The notes beneath the pieces are model-generated. The model worked only from the letters and a program-made list of their open reading frames with translations, was not told the origin of the DNA and did no database searches. A program made the translations under genes and the position numbers. Below are positions 5,485-6,188 of a stretch of DNA of 6,188 bases, piece by piece. The stretch covers positions 1 to 6,188 of the forward strand of contig JAHEKK010000211.1 of the NCBI GenBank assembly GCA_024638395.1, written 5' to 3'. The number at the start of each line of letters is the position of its first letter. The stretch's first letter is position 1. This DNA is from Gemmatimonadota bacterium (GTDB taxonomy: Bacteria; Gemmatimonadota; Gemmatimonadetes; Longimicrobiales; Gaopeijiaceae).

Positions 5485-6188
5485 ATGCCCGATGAAAGCC
5501 CAACGCCGCCCGCGTCCACCGGTGGCACGCCCGACCCCCTGGAGTCGGTTCCGCGCATCCTGGAGACCGACCGAGGCAACGCTCCCTGTGCCCTGGACCG
5601 GGCCATGGCGCTGGTCCAGTTCCTCCGCGGTCACTGTCCCTGGGACGAAGCCCAGACGCCCCGGTCCCTCATCAAGCACCTGCTCGAGGAGTCTCACGAA
5701 GTTGCGGACGCGGTGCTTCGCGACGACGCCTGGGCGCTGCAGGAGGAGCTGGGTGACCTGCTCCTGAACATCGCTTTTCAAATCGTAATCGCCGAGGAGC
5801 GAAAGCTGTTCGGTGCGCGCGACGTCTGGCGCATGCTGGAGGAAAAGATGCAGCGGCGTCATCCCCATCTGTTCAGCCTGGGGAGCCCGGAATCGTGGGA
5901 CGAGATCAAGGAGCGGGAGGCGGGCCGCCGGTCGGGGGTTCTTGACGGCCTCCCCTCTACCCTGCCCCCATTGGCCAGGGCGAGCGCACTGGGCCACCGG
6001 GCCAGTCGAGTCGGGTTCGATTGGGACGATCCCGCCGGCGCCCTCGAAAAGGTCCGCGAGGAGACGGAGGAAGTGGCGGAGCGCCTCACGTCCGGCACAG
6101 GGCAGGAGGCGCCGGGCGTCACCGACACCGGTGGCCTCGAGGAGGAGATCGGAGACCTGTTGTTCGCCGTCGTGAACGTGGCTCGCCA
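5485..6188 (+). CDS. mazG: Nucleoside triphosphate pyrophosphohydrolase MazG (3' end outside window)
   Basis: MazG hydrolyses (d)NTPs to NMP and pyrophosphate; in the cytoplasm it is associated with cleansing abnormal nucleotides and, in E. coli, with lowering ppGpp. The 234 visible codons are open to the edge with no stop. Two tandem MazG domains are evident. The first has CPWDEAQT at 51-58, ExxE at E69/E72 and ExxD at E88/D91. The second has ExxE at E192/E195 and E193/E196, and ExxD at E221/D224. The linker contains RRHPHLF (124-130) and GFDWDD (177-182), as in E. coli MazG. By comparison with that roughly 263-residue protein, some 45-50 C-terminal residues are missing here. The N-terminus is about 35 residues longer than E. 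coli's and is Pro/Thr/Ser-rich. ATG 5605 (codon 41) is an alternative start, but it would cut into the first helix (ALDRAMALVQFLR). No strong ribosome binding site is visible; GGAA lies ten bases upstream. It is divergent from alr, with nearly abutting starts. Confidence 0.94.
   Translation, partial: MPDESPTPPASTGGTPDPLESVPRILETDRGNAPCALDRAMALVQFLRGHCPWDEAQTPRSLIKHLLEESHEVADAVLRDDAWALQEELGDLLLNIAFQIVIAEERKLFGARDVWRMLEEKMQRRHPHLFSLGSPESWDEIKEREAGRRSGVLDGLPSTLPPLARASALGHRASRVGFDWDDPAGALEKVREETEEVAERLTSGTGQEAPGVTDTGGLEEEIGDLLFAVVNVAR

Noticed and set aside
5440..5997. Minus-strand open frame of 185 codons opposite the first part of mazG
   Set aside because: The plus strand carries unmistakable MazG motifs throughout this stretch; the antisense product has no recognisable feature.
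1..6188. CRISPR arrays, transposons, tRNA or rRNA genes, phage genes
   Set aside because: No direct-repeat array, inverted-repeat-flanked transposase, cloverleaf or rRNA-like sequence was seen, and nearly every base is covered by the six genes described.

Overview
The window reads as ordinary chromosome of a high-G+C (roughly two thirds G+C by eye) Gram-negative bacterium. It encodes both a lipoprotein with a lipobox and an outer-membrane-type beta-barrel protein ending in phenylalanine, so the cell should have an outer membrane. The style of the proteins and the mix of genes fit a Gemmatimonadota-like lineage. That placement is an impression from the sequence, not a search result.

Almost all of the window is one leftward (minus-strand) gene cluster. 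In transcription order it holds alr (alanine racemase, about 5465-4323), cdd (cytidine deaminase, 4326-3916), an uncharacterised lipoprotein with DNRLRE-like beta modules (about 3893-2553), an uncharacterised outer-membrane barrel protein (2556-1369) and mtaB (a tRNA methylthiotransferase, 1332-19). Two junctions, alr/cdd and lipoprotein/barrel, are 4-base ATGA stop/start overlaps. The other gaps are about 22-46 and 36 bases, so a single polycistronic message is likely. A possible start codon for a further gene lies 5 bases beyond the mtaB stop, at the left edge.

On the right, mazG (nucleoside triphosphate pyrophosphohydrolase) runs on the plus strand from 5485 and leaves the window before its stop codon. 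Its start faces that of alr. The space between the two is about 19 bases, or less than zero if alr starts at its next upstream ATG, so promoter elements for one gene must lie within or very near the other.

Four of the six genes are housekeeping functions: D-alanine supply for peptidoglycan, pyrimidine salvage, tRNA A37 modification and nucleotide-pool cleansing. The part that is not explained is the coupled lipoprotein plus barrel pair inside this operon, and it is the best candidate for something undescribed. I see no mobile element, CRISPR array, rRNA or tRNA gene, riboswitch or phage feature. No gene-free stretch exceeds 40 bases.
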